Assembly: GCA_947579605.1 (NCBI GenBank)
Contig: OX388318.1
Span: 124,001 to 188,000 of the forward strand
From: Athripsodes cinereus
Taxonomy: Eukaryota > Arthropoda > Insecta > Trichoptera > Leptoceridae
DNA length: 64,000 bases
Direction: 5' to 3'
Positions 1-12,800 of this stretch are shown in pieces. The notes beneath the pieces were generated by a model. It did not search any database. It saw only the letters and a list, made by a program, of their open reading frames with translations, and was not told the origin of the DNA. The position numbers and the translations under genes are program-made. Position 1 is the stretch's first letter; each line of letters begins with the position of its first letter.

Positions 1-2140
1 TTCTATTCTATTCTATTTTTCTCAAGGCCATCCACTCGTTTACATGCTAGGTATTGTCGTCACATAATTTCATTAGCTTCATTTGCATTTATATGTAGGT
101 ACGTACACACATGGCTTATATAATTATACACAAAACTATCGCATTATTGTAGGTAGGTACCCTACCTGTCTATCTATCTATGATACTAGATAATAATTAT
201 TATCATCTCTCTGGCTGTGTATTCTTGTATTATGGCGAGTGTTTATATTATTTTATTATGATATTTTTATTTAATTAATGGCAATAATTATTAGGCATAC
301 GAGTATCACTTGTATTCACGTTGCTTTAGCGATATATCCATTAGAAGGTAACTATCTGGTATCCGGCATATTATAATATTATGTTATTGCATTACCTACC
401 GGATAGTGTGCGTTGATATCCCGTGAATAGTGCCTACCTACAATATGTAGGTACCTACCTTCCTGTTTTATAAACAGTCTGATATTTCGTCACATTCCTA
501 TGCCTGCCAATGTTGGAGGCCTTTATCAAAAACCTATTGGTAAGATTTAATAAAATTGCTGTTGTTACCTAATTTAATAAGTAATAATAACTGTCAACAT
601 CATACATCAAAAGCTAGCTCGGAAATATGAATCAATAATTTTCGAAATATGAATTAATTGAAAATAATAATAACACTTTATCAATAAAAAAAATCATGAG
701 GCATTGGCGAGCTTATTGCTTGAAGGCAATATCTTCAAGCTGACCAAAGTGATGTGTGATATTACGTTAACAATGTGTGTAATTAATACTCAAGTTAATT
801 TTAATTAAAGTTTTAGTTACAGTAGGGATATTTTTATATACATATGTACATTATGTTGAAATAACTTTATTGCTCTGATATTTCAGGAGTCCAAGGACTC
901 CTATTTATCCGCTACATATACAGCTTTTAACTTTTATACAAAATATCAATGACATAGTCGCGATCGTACCCCGAATATCTAGCTAACGGGTTTAAGACCT
1001 CGCCGGAGTAAAAAAAACTGCCCGTTATAATATGTACTCGTATAGTATAATACTTATAATTATGTTGTTTAACAATCACTCGATGTTTTTAAGGCGTTTG
1101 TGAATAGTCTAGCCTTCGATTTCCTTCTGTGTTTCCAAGCTGTGGTTCACATAATATTATTATTGTTCTAGCAACCGCCTATTTCTTGCGGATAAAACGT
1201 AACAAAATATCCCTTAGGGTGCAAACACAAAGGAAGAAAGACATAGGAATCATTTATCTAAGTTAAGTCAATACAGTAAAATTAATAATGTACGTATTTA
1301 GGAATCACATAATAATTATGTAGGTAGTGAAATGGCTATAGCAGATACACCCTGTACCTATATGGCCGATGTGCTAATGGGACTGTTAACAGTGGTAACC
1401 TGGGTGTTAATTGAATGCTACTGTTTGTTGACAACTGTAGGTAGGTACACTGCGAAGGAATGGGGGGGTAGGGGGGGGGGAGAGGCAACTGAAGAGGCTA
1501 AATCAATGGCGGTACCTTTCGAATAATTAAATGGAATTCATTTCACTTTATCGAGAAATGGATTATAATTTATACTTAAGATGATTATAAATGAAATTCG
1601 ACCAACAATATTTATCGCGATTTTAATTTAGGTTCCCGAACATATTTATCTATTTATTTATTATTATGTTCCTATATATCTGTTTTTTTTCGTCATTAAA
1701 ACATTCGTAATTATAGCATGGAAATTAAAAGAAGATCCTACTTTTATGATAGCTTTACAAAGCTGGGTTGATAAAATATTATTAACTTCAGAAAACACAT
1801 GATTAGATGATATTTATTTCTTATTTATATAACTTATCTAAACATTATTCTTATCAGCAACTGACGATGCGAAATCTGAGTCCGCGAAACCGGTCGTGTG
1901 TTAGTCATACTCAATAGTAACATTACACAATAATAGTAAATATTAATTTTATTAGATTAAAAATAATATGAATTTTATATTATGTTTATATATACATAAA
2001 TACCTACAGGATAATTGTAATAATCATAATTAATATTATCGACTAGAAAATAAACGAAATTGAAGAACCACCATACATACATACTCGTTTGTGCAACGGA
2101 CCCCGAAAATGTATAAATCTATTAGGTATTAAAGCACCTT
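1..2140. other. AT-rich non-coding DNA
   Basis: Starts with TTCTA repeats. Contains TAGGTACC-type simple sequence near 150 and 450 and a G-run near 1465-1482. No supported gene; the 64-residue frame at 1332 has no domain. Confidence 0.6.
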
Positions 2141-2149
2141 ACTATGTAA

Positions 2150-2260
2150 AATTAGACATTGTTGATAAGGTCTTTAAGCTGAAATAGCAATGGGCTGGTC
2201 ACATAGTTGTAAGAAAGATGGTTGCCTAGATGAATGCTGAGATGGAAATTATGGAAATAA
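2150..2260 (+). pseudogene. Possible LINE C-terminal scrap
   Basis: One frame reads KVFKLK-stop-QWAGHIVVRK, resembling the W-x-GHI motif at the C-terminus of some LINE RTs. It is short and broken, and the call is weak. Confidence 0.3.
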
Positions 2261-2611
2261 TTAAGGACGAGAAAAGCATAAGGAGACTTCAGAATAGTTG
2301 AGATTGCCTAGATTCTATAACGGAAGCAGCTGATTCGTATTACTCGAGAATATATTATAATACAATAAGTACCTTCATATAGGCAGTGTGTGCCTCATCG
2401 CTGAATATGATATCATACATTATTGTGAAGAGCACACATGTAAAATAACAAATTATCTCACACGTGTTAGTTAAACTTAGTATTAATATGTTTTTAGTAT
2501 TAGGTAGGCACCTAAAGAGTGGTTAATCAATTGTGAGAAAAATATCGCAATGAAAAGTAGAAATCAAGCAAATATTAAGAAATAAATATTCAACTTATAA
2601 AATAACTAGTT

Positions 2612-3250
2612 CTACAATATATTTATTTATTTATTTATTTACAAAAAAACACACGGCACAAGCCTTTTACATGTTTGAATACAAATTATCTAATATAAAC
2701 AACAACAGTGACATAGAAAAAAACAATAAATTTATAGCACCAACAAATCAACGGTAAACAGAGAAACATTAAGAAACACAATTATGTATATGGTGAGAAT
2801 AATATTCAAATTAAATAAAATTATATAGTAGTCAGTAAATTACGATAAAATATTAAGTAAGATTAATCAATGAAAGTCTAACAATTAAAAACAATACTTA
2901 ATAACAAAAACAATGTAAAATGTAGTTATAACAGGAAATTAAATTAATATTTATTTAAGATATTATTGAATAAAAAATAAAATTAAAACTGAACAAAATA
3001 CATTATGATATTAGAAATAATTAAATAATGAATATGACATGTATGACAAAATTGAACATGAATAATTTAAAAAAAAATAGGAATAATGTTATTATGAAAT
3101 AATAATAGGATAGAATCTATTATGAAATATTAAAATTTTAAACTGCATGATAAAGGAAAATAATTATATTAAAATGATAATAATATATGGATATATAATA
3201 ATATGATGTTTTGATTTAAACTTTTTTTGCTTTAAAATTTGATTTAAATA
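2612..3250 (-). mobile_element. Truncated LINE-2-type 3' UTR and tail
   Basis: The plus strand shows ATTT repeats, then CGGCACAAGCCTTTTACATG, then a long A-rich stretch, the same order as the LINE-2 3' end read backwards. It is 5' truncated; no coding part is left. Confidence 0.5.
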
Positions 3251-3259
3251 AAAGTAAAC

Positions 3260-4720
3260 AGTGTTTTTTATTTAAATATTTATTATCTAAATTGTTTTGA
3301 TTTATTTTCCATTGCATTGCTTTATTAATAAATTTAACTAAATGTATGTAGATATTTTATAAAAGTGACACTTACAGTTTTCATTTTATAGGGAAATGAT
3401 GCACGAAACTCCCAACACTATGTATTGGTACCTAGGTAGTTGTTTAGTGGTCCTCTTTGTATTCACGTCTATCAAGACAACAGGCTGCCGGCAGTCTAAT
3501 GAAGGATGAGTCTGCTATCAGCGATCGAATATTTTACTGGTAAAATTATATTTTCTCAATGAAAATCCTTTTACAAACGCGGTAAATTTTCAAACAATAC
3601 AACAACCTACTGAACTAAGCCCACACATTACAAGTTGTCTACAGTTTTTATTGTTCAGTAATCTTGTTGAGAAGAATCTTGAATACTTTTTACACAAGAA
3701 TGTGTGCTGAGGCCGGCGAGTGTGAGGTGAGGAAAGTGGAAAGGAGGGTTACGTTATTTGAAGAAGAACGACCGCTGAATGTAAACGAGTTAACATTACA
3801 TTACATATTACATATATCTAATCTATCTACTAATATTTTAGTCCGTAGGTACCTATGTGTATTTTTATTTCATATCTGCACTTACAGAGCCGCTTTACCA
3901 GTTATACTTATTTACTTTCGTATCTGTCCTAAATCCCTGGAAGTGGGCTTATATATTTTGGGTTTTAAATCTGGAGTACCTACTGTATTCGAAAATAAAA
4001 AGGAGTGGTGACCATTGCTGGAGGAGACAAAGGTTCAAGACTAGCTGTCGAGCCATTGATAGTAGTGATGACTGTTCTGAGGAAATATTCATAGTGTCTT
4101 ATGCTATGTACTAAGTTGATGATTGTTTTCCTCTATCTATGCCGTGTGTGAAGCTAGTGATTTTGTTGTTACATATATTAGGTATAATGACGATGTGGAG
4201 TTTATCATAATGTCTCTGTGAAGAAACTTGTTTTGTTCAAATGAGGAAAATATTGTGCGGGGCGTGTGATGGTGTCGCGAGGGAAATAAATTACAATAAG
4301 CAACCAGGCAGGCAGATGGAAGGAATACATTAAATACACGTAAAAACATTTGTACCTAAACTTAAATTTATCCTTATTTTGTGAACCTCGTACGTTTTCC
4401 ACACATGCGAATGCATTAAAAGTAAATTTCTTGGATTAAATGACATTGAAAAATACACAACATGTAGTTTTAGTTTATAACACTTCCATCACTAAATATC
4501 GTGACACATCTATCACTGGATAATACGAGGTATTATGTAATTACTACTTATTATTACCTATTTATGAAAGTATGATCAATGTAAAAAGTCTAGTCCCACT
4601 ACTGAATAAAGAGATATATATGTATAAGTATATATGTAACACATTATGTATGTGAGTAGGTATATATTATTTTTATTATAATCATTCATCACTTTACTAA
4701 TTTCATGTAATCAACATATA
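3260..4720. other. Non-coding DNA
   Basis: Overlapping small frames at 3664-4114 on both strands show no motif or codon signature. No repeat recognised. Confidence 0.5.
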
Positions 4721-4724
4721 GATA

Positions 4725-4872
4725 CTCCTCTCCGTATCGTAAAAAGGAGACATTTAGGAAGCGTGGCTTACCTTATCATCACTGAATTGACAATCACAGG
4801 GTTGAAAATGTTAAATGATAAAACATTATATTTTTACGAATAGGTACCTACCTACTTGCCTTTTACAGGTAC
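4725..4872 (-). repeat. Dispersed family A, degenerate copy
   Basis: It has GGAGACATTTAGGAAGCGTG, CACTGAATTGA and CTTGCCTTTTACAGG in family A order, reverse orientation. The orientation convention is arbitrary: plus means the end with GTTTTCGAGTGT comes first. Confidence 0.45.
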
Positions 4873-5169
4873 CTAATAAAATGCAAAAAAAGGTGAAAGA
4901 CCCATCCCATTGAATTTGTATAGTTTTGTAATACTCAGATATTGTACAGTTGTTTTTTTATCTATCTCCACTATAAATAATTTAGAATTAGGTAGGTACC
5001 AAATTTTCCAGTATATTTTACTTCCTAAAATATTATAAAAGGTAGGTACCTCTGTAAGAGAATAACGTAAGAAATAAACATGAGATTTAAGAAACATCTG
5101 CAGTTTTTTTTTGCAATACTCGAGTAGGTACCTTTAGGGATTACGGCAAAGCAGAAAATATATTTATAT

Positions 5170-5300
5170 ATTTTTATTTATTTATTCAGATATTCACGGC
5201 CGAAGCCTTTTACATGTAAAAAAATGAGTATACATACAATACATGCATACAAAAAGTATTATTTTTTTTAAAAAAAGACAAAACAATTAATTTAATAAGA
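5170..5300 (-). mobile_element. Truncated LINE-2-type 3' tail
   Basis: TTTATTTATTTATT followed by CGGCCGAAGCCTTTTACATG matches the tail motif. Confidence 0.5.
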
Positions 5301-5304
5301 AACA

Positions 5305-5980
5305 AGAGTACAATTAAATAATAGAATAACGTCAACTTAGGTAAAAAAAGTTTTTTATAAAAATTTGGTCAAGAGATTTGAGAAAATTTTCTTAAAGAAA
5401 ACCGAGGAGTTATGAAACATTTCAAATTCCCATACCATTCAGAAAATTCGGTAACGGGGGGGGGGGGGGGTAGAAATTGGTGAAGTAAAATTATCAAATG
5501 TTCCATATATGGAGAGTATTGTTGTGCGGCCCGGCAGGAAATCTCATTCTGTAATTTGGCCCGGCTGCCGAAAAGGTAGGCCACCCATGCATTAAATACT
5601 GAACTGATATCCCAAAAACAGAGGAGCTTTTTGGCCTCTCGAGAGACTTGGAGACATTCGCCCAAATGTTCGCCAACGTCAGAGGACCTTACATGGTACA
5701 GGAAGATGAATACACTTTATAACGAGAAAGACGTTTTAGGATTCTAACTAAGATCTTTCACAATTTGATTCATTTTTAGGTATAAAAGAACACAATATCG
5801 TTATGAATAGAACAGAATGTGACGGATGTCCATAAGTGAGAAATGTTTAGGGCATCAATGTTACTTGATACGGTACTGTAGTATGCATTAGTTTTACCAA
5901 ATATTATATTATGTATTTTTTTACGATACATGTAAATAAAATGTAACAAGGCAGTACCTATTAGTGATGTAACGAATGTG
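5305..5980. other. Non-coding DNA with poly-G run
   Basis: G-run at about 5457-5470. 5515-5690 is GC-richer and carries two GGCCCGGC words 35 bp apart. Small minus-strand frames there have no recognised domain. Confidence 0.45.
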
Positions 5981-5986
5981 TGATTG

Positions 5987-6045
5987 TGGATATTCGCGAA
6001 TGCGAATATTTGTTGCCGACATTCGCGAATGCGAATATCGAATTT
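5987..6045. repeat. Paired ATTCGCGAATGCGAATAT repeats
   Basis: Two direct copies of ATTCGCGAATGCGAATAT about 32 bp apart. Each contains the palindrome ATTCGCGAAT. Confidence 0.75.
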
Positions 6046-6061
6046 TGACTTGCTTAAATTT

Positions 6062-6340
6062 ATACATTATTTATTTATTTATTAACAATTCACGGCGCTA
6101 GCCTTTTACATGTTATACATTTACATACATAGTTCATATGATGCATATACAAGTGTAGAATATTAAGACACAACAATCATAATAAAAAACCAAAAAAAAA
6201 AACACAAAAAAAAAGAACAACATAACCATCAGTATCACAGCATATGTTATGAATGGAAAAAAAGTCAGTGGATCACAAGTCAATTCGATAGTAGGTTATA
6301 TTGTCAAATTTTCAATAAAATTTTCAATATAATTGTTAAC
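6062..6340 (-). mobile_element. Truncated LINE-2-type 3' UTR, pair member 1
   Basis: Tail repeats, then CGGCGCTAGCCTTTTACATG, then A-rich 3' UTR. About 200 bp of the body is clearly homologous to 55840-56095: the shared order is AAGACACAACAAT, AGAACAA, CACAGCATA, then GTGGATCACA against ATGGATCACA, and GTCAAATTTTCAATAAA. Confidence 0.6.
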
Positions 6341-6344
6341 ATAC

Positions 6345-7695
6345 ATACTTACCTACGTACCTTCAAATTTAATAAAGAATGCATCTGAATTTGAAAACAA
6401 AGAGATTATGTTATCATTCTAAAGATTTTTTAAATATTATGTAAGGAAATGTGAGTAATGATTTATAATTTGATACAAAATTAAATGAGAACACGTTAAA
6501 GACAATATGGCTGTATCAGTGGATGGCAAGTAGCTTGTGGAGGAGATAGTCTGTTATATAGATGTGGGACGGGATGGGAATAGAAGGGAAGGGAATAAGG
6601 GTATCAGCGCCACCAGAGAAGGAGGAGGAATACAAAAATATAAATGTGAATGTCGTAAATTCATAAACGAGAAGAATTATTAGACTGTGTAATGGCTTCA
6701 TACATCATCATATTGTGGTATGTAGGAGACGGGTCTGTGGTAGCCATAGACAGAAAGAAACAGGAACAAGCTGAAGGAAGCCAAACCGCTTATAATTGAA
6801 GGCAAAATCACATCGATCCAATTTTCATAAATGTTAACAATGAATGCACGAAAATTCCCATTTTCACTGGCTAATTCATACAATATCTTAAAATATACTT
6901 CAATTAGAATTAGAAATGTGCTGTATTCTTATGTAGGTAGGTACTCAATATTCTAGTATTGATATTACTTATAATTACTTCGACACCCCTAAAATATCAG
7001 GGACCACTTACCTGTATGATATAGACATATGTATATACAGGTAAATTATTTACAAAACAGTAGGTAGGTACTACTTATTTTTCAGGAAACATGTTTCAAA
7101 CTTATTATCAATAATATTAATATTTTGTCCACTGTCCAGAAATGAGGTCAAACAACTGTTAAGCTGGTAATGGTGTATACCTATTATTAAAAATAAATGC
7201 TATTTCACTCCATACAATTAATTTGCTAATAGTCTCTTTTCTACTTATGATTAATTATTACACATCCTATACACCCGAAAGAGCCGTAAAAGGATCCCTG
7301 CAATAAAAAAAGGAAATGTCCTCAAGCCTTGTAAAATCAATGTGTTTGGTCGCAAAATTTGTTTGGTTGCGTTACGATAATGTCCTTAGAATTTTTGGTC
7401 TATATGCACGATTTTGCGCTTCTCTGCAGGTAGCGAACGTCGATCGAGAGTAGTGCTCGTTTACACATGTCAAAACGGCCAAAAATAGCTCATGACATGT
7501 ATTTGTGCAGTGATTTTCAGCCGCTTCACTCGACCATGTTCTCATAATATAGGTATACACAGTGAATGGTATTAGGTACCCGAAGATTGTCAAATTTTGT
7601 TTCTTTGGCTGCTTTTACCAATGTTTTATATAATTAATGGCTCATTTTGATACAACATAATTTGATTCATTATATAGTTACTACTACTATACTAC
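6345..7695. other. AT-rich non-coding DNA
   Basis: GTAGGTAGGTA motifs near 6935 and 7065. Nothing else recognised. Confidence 0.55.
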
Positions 7696-7699
7696 TATT

Positions 7700-7965
7700 A
7701 TACCATCACGGCATATCCCACAAGTGGGGTAGCCAGCAGACCAGCTGCATATAAAACATGCAAGCTGACTTCTCCGTGCCAATATAAAATTAAGACATTT
7801 AGGATGGGTGGCAAACCTCATCGCCGAATTTAAGATGTAAAATGTCTTATTTTTTCGAACACCTGCCTTTTACAGGACACTCGAAAACTTACGGAGAAGA
7901 GTGGGAGACCAATTCTTTACCGGGTGCTTCACGGGATCATTATATAGACCTTTTTTTGTTAATTT
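7700..7965 (-). repeat. Dispersed family A, near-complete copy
   Basis: It runs ATCACGGCATATCCCACAAG, GGGTAGCCAGCAGACCAGCT, GGATGGGTGGCAAACCTCAT, CCTGCCTTTTACAGGACACT, then CGAAAACTTACGGAGAAGAG and GGGAGACC. It is non-coding, ~265 bp, and one of the best copies for defining the consensus. The small ORF overlapping its right half is not conserved between copies. Confidence 0.75.
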
Positions 7966-7969
7966 TTAT

Positions 7970-8955
7970 TATTTTGGTCGTGACTTATGAATTTGCAATG
8001 TACCTGTGTGATTGTTTTTTTTTGTTGTCTATCATACTTTTTGCTAACGTGCAAAATGCTCACGCCGTATATGGTTTAATTTAAATAAATAAATTCAGTT
8101 ACCTACTGCCTGATGTTGTGGGTAAGAGGCCGAAATACAATATTTTACAGTGAGAGATTTTGGTTAGATGATTTTACTATCTTATGTATGTATATGTATT
8201 GTGTATATATATACTCGTAGAAGGCTTCAGTGATACCTACCTACTACATAATATCGTCCCTCTTCTGACTAAGAGTCATATCTGCCTAAATGTAAATTGT
8301 TCAGGAGAGCGTTTTTTGTGTTTTGCCGTGCATATTTTCGTCTCTCCTAGTTATATGATACAGTGTAAATGTATAACATTATTTTATTTGTACCTATTTT
8401 TATATATCTCAGAAACATTTTTGTGATGAAATTTTGAGGAATTAGTAGATACAACATATTTTATTTAGAATAATTCGTAAACACGACAACAAATCAGAAA
8501 GCTATTCCAGGATAACGGTAACAGTTACAGGTGTGATCTTCAGTGAGAACATGCAGGGCACATATAAGTACACATTGGTGATCATAACTCGATTTCGCCA
8601 AAAATATCAGATACGACAGTAGTTAGTCAGAAGAGGGATGATAAAATGTTGGTTTTAGGTACATAATGGATAATGAGTTGTGAGATTAGAGTTTGTAGAG
8701 GATGATGTTATTATTAAGAGGCTGGTTGGCTGGTAGGTAGGATGCACTACTATACTCCTCCTCCCCCATAAGATGCATATAGCGCTGTGCGGTGGTTTCA
8801 TTATTGTATGGTGTAATGTAATAGTGTATTAAACTGCCACACCAGATTCATACGAGATTATTTACACCTTATGTGTTAACCCATAAAAAATACAGTTTTG
8901 TATTGCGGGGAATTAGTTAGCTATTTAATTATTTTAGCTTTAGATTGTCAATTGT
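7970..8955. other. AT-rich non-coding DNA
   Basis: Short frames only, no recognised repeat. Confidence 0.5.
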
Positions 8956-8959
8956 AAGA

Positions 8960-9178
8960 ATTGTCCTCCCACTCTTTTTGTAAGTTTTCCAGTTCCCTGT
9001 AAAGGGCAGATGTTCCTAACACATACATAACATGTATAATAATTTAACATATTATACAATTCACCGATGAGGAATGACACTTATCCTGATGGTCTTATTT
9101 TTTATTGGCATGCTTATTAAATGCAATTGGTCTGCTGGCTACCACAGTTGTGGAATGTGAGGTGATGATATAGATAGT
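8960..9178 (+). repeat. Dispersed family A copy
   Basis: CCTCCCACTCTTTTTGTAAG, CTGTAAAGGGCAG, CACCGATGAGGAATGACAC, GGTCTGCTGGCTACCAC. Confidence 0.65.
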
Positions 9179-9179
9179 A

Positions 9180-10775
9180 AAAAACAGATTGATCAATAAA
9201 AACATGTGAATTCTCCTACTTGTCTACTTATACAATAAATAAATCAAGAGTTTTAAATTTGAGTTATGACAACTAATTTTTGCAGATTTTGTGGTTTGAT
9301 TCATAGTTACTATCCTAATAATTATAGCAGGTAGGTACCTACATAATAATATTGTCTCACTGTGTCACATTGTTTGTATGTATGTATACATATAATACTA
9401 TATGACAAAAGCCTATATATACCTAATATAAATAATAATATTATGTATGTAGTGTCGTGTCTCTGGGTTAGAAAGCAGTTGTAAACAATCTTTGTAAACA
9501 ATTGAATCCATTTTTCCGAAAACAATTCTTCATTCTTCTTTCTTTTTTTTCCGGCAAGGCACCCGATATCGAGTGAATTATGATTTATGCCGAAAACAAT
9601 TAAAGTGACATAAAACTTGTTTGAATATTTGGTTGTTTTCGAAATAATTTATTCAATTATTTTATTTCTTATATGTTTTTAGTTTGTACACCAGTAGAGT
9701 TCTTAGAATAGAACAAGTCTCCCATTATTTTCTGTAAGTATTCAGGTTCAATAAGCAGGTATTCGTAAAATAAGATGTTTGATACATTAATTATTCTTCT
9801 GTATTTACGGGTTTACAGATGCGTGTTTGTTGGATACACATCCTATTAGATGGATGCAAATTAAAAAAAATATCCAGCTGCAAACATGTAAATACCGAGA
9901 AAAAAGTTTTATTTTATATGTGGTATAGGTATGTTCACACGTGGGAAATGTCGTGACGGCATAGCTAGGTAAACAAATATTTGTAGACGATAGAGATTTA
10001 ATTGGATATTTTCAAAAATGCCTCGCACACCCCTACTTTACGGACCCCTGACTACAGGACATTGTGCTGCCGAGGAATTATATTGCAATAACAAAACATA
10101 ACGACATTTGCGGTGCACGGTGCAGTGTGTCTCCTGTGAAATCAACACTGTTGCAGCGTGAGCAACCTCTGTGTACATACTATTTCATGTTGTGATATTA
10201 TTAGATTCAGCCTACATGAAAACAATGTTTCTCGTTGCATATTCAAAATGAGGTATGTGTCGCAATATTTTAGTCTTATCTGATTTGTGATTTATTCCAA
10301 CAAACACAATTATCTACATAGTTCAATTGAATTTGTCGTTATAAACATGTATCAAACTTTATTGCCTGGAAAATCATTGGCAATTGAGGAATAGATCATT
10401 CTTAAAGTTATATAAGGCTGATGACATAATTTCTGTCACAGGCAGAAATTGAACAAATGCAACCAATAAAAGAGAAGCATTGGAAAACATGGGAGACCCC
10501 ATTCAGCAGTGGAGAGAAATCAGGCACATAAATATTATACAATTTATGTCATAATATGACCCATTATGAACGTGCAACGACTGTTTACAACATAATATAT
10601 ATATTTCCTCTGGCTGCTTCTCTTTATATATGTATGTAGATAACCATTCATAATAAATCGAGACTTTGTATCATGCATTCCTAAAGGAAGTTCACATACT
10701 AACATACTAACATATTATATATAAATATTATGTGTACACATAGATTCCTACCATATATTAATATCTATTTCATAT
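9180..10775. other. AT-rich non-coding DNA
   Basis: A somewhat GC-richer patch at 10020-10170 is unmatched to anything else in the window. Confidence 0.5.
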
Positions 10776-10777
10776 AA

Positions 10778-10858
10778 GGTTGACTAGTGATCTGGTCACT
10801 ACACTCGCTTTGTAATCGAGGGGTCGTAGACTCAATTCCCGGAGTTAACAGAATGTTT
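10778..10858 (+). ncRNA. tRNA-derived SINE head (Thr-TGT-like)
   Basis: GACTAGTGATCTGG stands where an A box would be. CTCGCTTTGTAATCGAG resembles an anticodon arm with TGT. GGTCGTAGACTCAATTCC is B-box-like. The acceptor stem is not formed and the B box is imperfect, so this is a tRNA-derived repeat head rather than a tRNA gene. Confidence 0.45.
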
Positions 10859-11097
10859 ATGCTTGTTTTTTAGAATTGAATCAATGACAATAATTAATCT
10901 AGAAAGGATAAAATAGTAAAAGATATCCAAAGAAAAACCTTACTCAAAAAAATATTTGCTCTGTTGAGTATCTACTCAATAACAATAAGAAATTTTTAAA
11001 TAATTAGTGAAATAATTTTTCAACGATAAAAATTGTCTTTTGTCTTTAATTTTAAGAACTCTGCCCATTTTTGTGCCATACTGGCACATAATAACCG

Positions 11098-11245
11098 GGT
11101 TAGTTGGTAGACATCGCATCTTAGCGATAAACTCGCCCTCTGTACATTGAATTGTAAAACTGATATTTATATGACACTGTTTTATTATGTAATATTGTAA
11201 CCAATGTACAGTGAAGAATAAAATAAATAAATAAATAAATAACTT
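11098..11245 (+). mobile_element. RTE-type 3' tail, copy 1
   Basis: It has GGGTTAGTTGG, GCGATAAACTCGCCCTCTGT, CAATGTACAGTGAAGAAT and AAAT repeats. This order is the usual 3' end of insect RTE LINEs. The 101-residue minus-strand frame over it is spurious. Confidence 0.6.
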
Positions 11246-11459
11246 TTCGAATTTCGAAGAGGAAACACTATGAAAGTTCATTTTAATCTAGATAATAAAA
11301 TATCATACCGAAAATTGTGATTTTTTTAACAAGATGAATGCTGTTTCATGTCGCTATTGATTTTTTTCAATTGTAGCTCTAAAACTTATTTCTGGAATTT
11401 TCCGAGTGATCTCTATAATAGACCAGCCGGGTTACAGTGAAACATCACAAATAATATAT

Positions 11460-11592
11460 TAAATTCAGCGATGGGGTATGCCAGTCATTCTGTTTTTTTG
11501 GTATGAAGGAGACAACTTGCATGTTTATTACATGAAAGCAACCTAGTCTGCTGGTTACCCCACTTGGAGAGATGCCGTAATTTTATAGATAG
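11460..11592 (+). repeat. Dispersed family A, partial copy
   Basis: TTCAGCGATGGGGTATGCCA through CTGCTGGTTACCCCACTTGG; the first half is missing. Confidence 0.6.
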
Positions 11593-11594
11593 AT

Positions 11595-12210
11595 AAGTGT
11601 TAAATTGTGGCCAAATAAAATTCACTGTGATCAAAACGTAAATATAATTTTATTTGAATATTTGTTGTGGACAACCAAAATAATTATATTTTTAAACGGA
11701 ATTGTATGAATATATTTTTATACAACAGGTTTTTAATTAATACCATGAGATTAGCAGGTGGTTGATCACATTGAGAGTCTCGTCTCACCGCTACTATAAA
11801 TCAATATGAACCTTATCAAACCGGCAGGTAAGCAGTTTTTTTTTATTGTTCATTGTGAATAATTTTCATAACTAGTTTTACTAGATCCTTCCAAATGACA
11901 ATATACTGCTAACAAGTATTGCCTACTTTTCCGCAGAAACATTATTACTGCGGCCCCGTAATGTCTACTAGGTATTCATCCATTCATAATATTGTTTATT
12001 GTTTCTTATTGTCCCTAGGCCCATATTATGGAGGCACTTGGACTCGTCATACGTACATTTTATATAATTTATCACAAATTCAAATACAATCAATCAAAGA
12101 AACAATTAAAGTTAAATAAAATATCAAATTACATCATTTTTGTAGTCACGGATGTAAAGAGTCCGGACCCACAACGTCAAATATTAATATATATAAATAA
12201 TTTAATGAGG
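11595..12210. other. Non-coding DNA next to a LINE C-terminal fragment
   Basis: The part nearest 12210 may be the 3' UTR of the fragment at 12216-12482. Nothing else seen. Confidence 0.45.
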
Positions 12211-12215
12211 GAAAA

Positions 12216-12482
12216 TTATTCATTTATCATTTCGTCAATTGAATAAAACGATTTATCAACCAGATACGATTTCACCCCTCTCTGGAAGATCAATACATCA
12301 TCGCACTTAATTGTATCCGGAAGCTTATTGTATAGTCTTACACTTAGACATAAAAAGCTACGGTCCAACTTAGAGAGCCTGTGTTCTATTGGTCTGATTT
12401 TATGTTTTAATCGCGTATTATAATTATTTTCTAAATGTTTCTTTGCATAACATATACACTCATAAATATAGAGTGATGGCAT
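12216..12482 (-). pseudogene. LINE ORF2 C-terminal fragment (CR1/Jockey-type)
   Basis: The 88-residue frame starts PSLYIYECICYAKKH and continues with RLYNKLPDTIK and an FQRGVKSYLVDKSFYSIDE end. This is the usual tail after the RT thumb in CR1/Jockey-group LINEs. The terminal stop is at 12216 and the upstream part is absent. It is not the same subfamily as LINE-2, whose C-terminus differs. Confidence 0.68.
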
Positions 12483-12594
12483 GGTTCGTATTCATTGCTC
12501 TCTGAATACATTTCTGCAAGATTCCCTAGATTTCATGCAAAGAAGAGTTCTAATAATTGCTCTCTTTTGCAAAACAAAAATTCTTTGCCTTATA

Positions 12595-12800
12595 TGATGA
12601 CATCTCCCACACAGGAGTAGCTAGCAAACTTACTGCATTTAATAAACGACTTGTCCTCTCTGTGCCAATATAAAAAACAAAAGAATGATGTAAGTTGGCA
12701 TACCTCATTACAGCTGAATTGAACATTTTAAACGTGATGTTCTACAAACGCCTGGGTATATTATACTCTCGAAAGAGAAGTGGGAAACCTATTCCAAAAT
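12595..12800 (-). repeat. Dispersed family A copy
   Basis: CATCTCCCACACAGGAGTAG, CATACCTCATTACAGCTGAA and GAGAAGTGGGAAACC in reverse order. Confidence 0.6.

Noticed and set aside
1332..1526. 64-residue ORF
   Set aside because: Short, includes a poly-G derived Gly/Arg run, no domain or conservation evidence.
3664..4114. Overlapping 115- and 85-residue ORFs
   Set aside because: Two frames over the same AT-rich DNA, no motif, no start or splice context.
5369..5676. 98- and 60-residue minus-strand ORFs
   Set aside because: They read through the poly-G run as prolines; no recognisable protein.
10778..10858. Functional tRNA-Thr gene
   Set aside because: Imperfect B box and no acceptor stem; continues into unrelated sequence.
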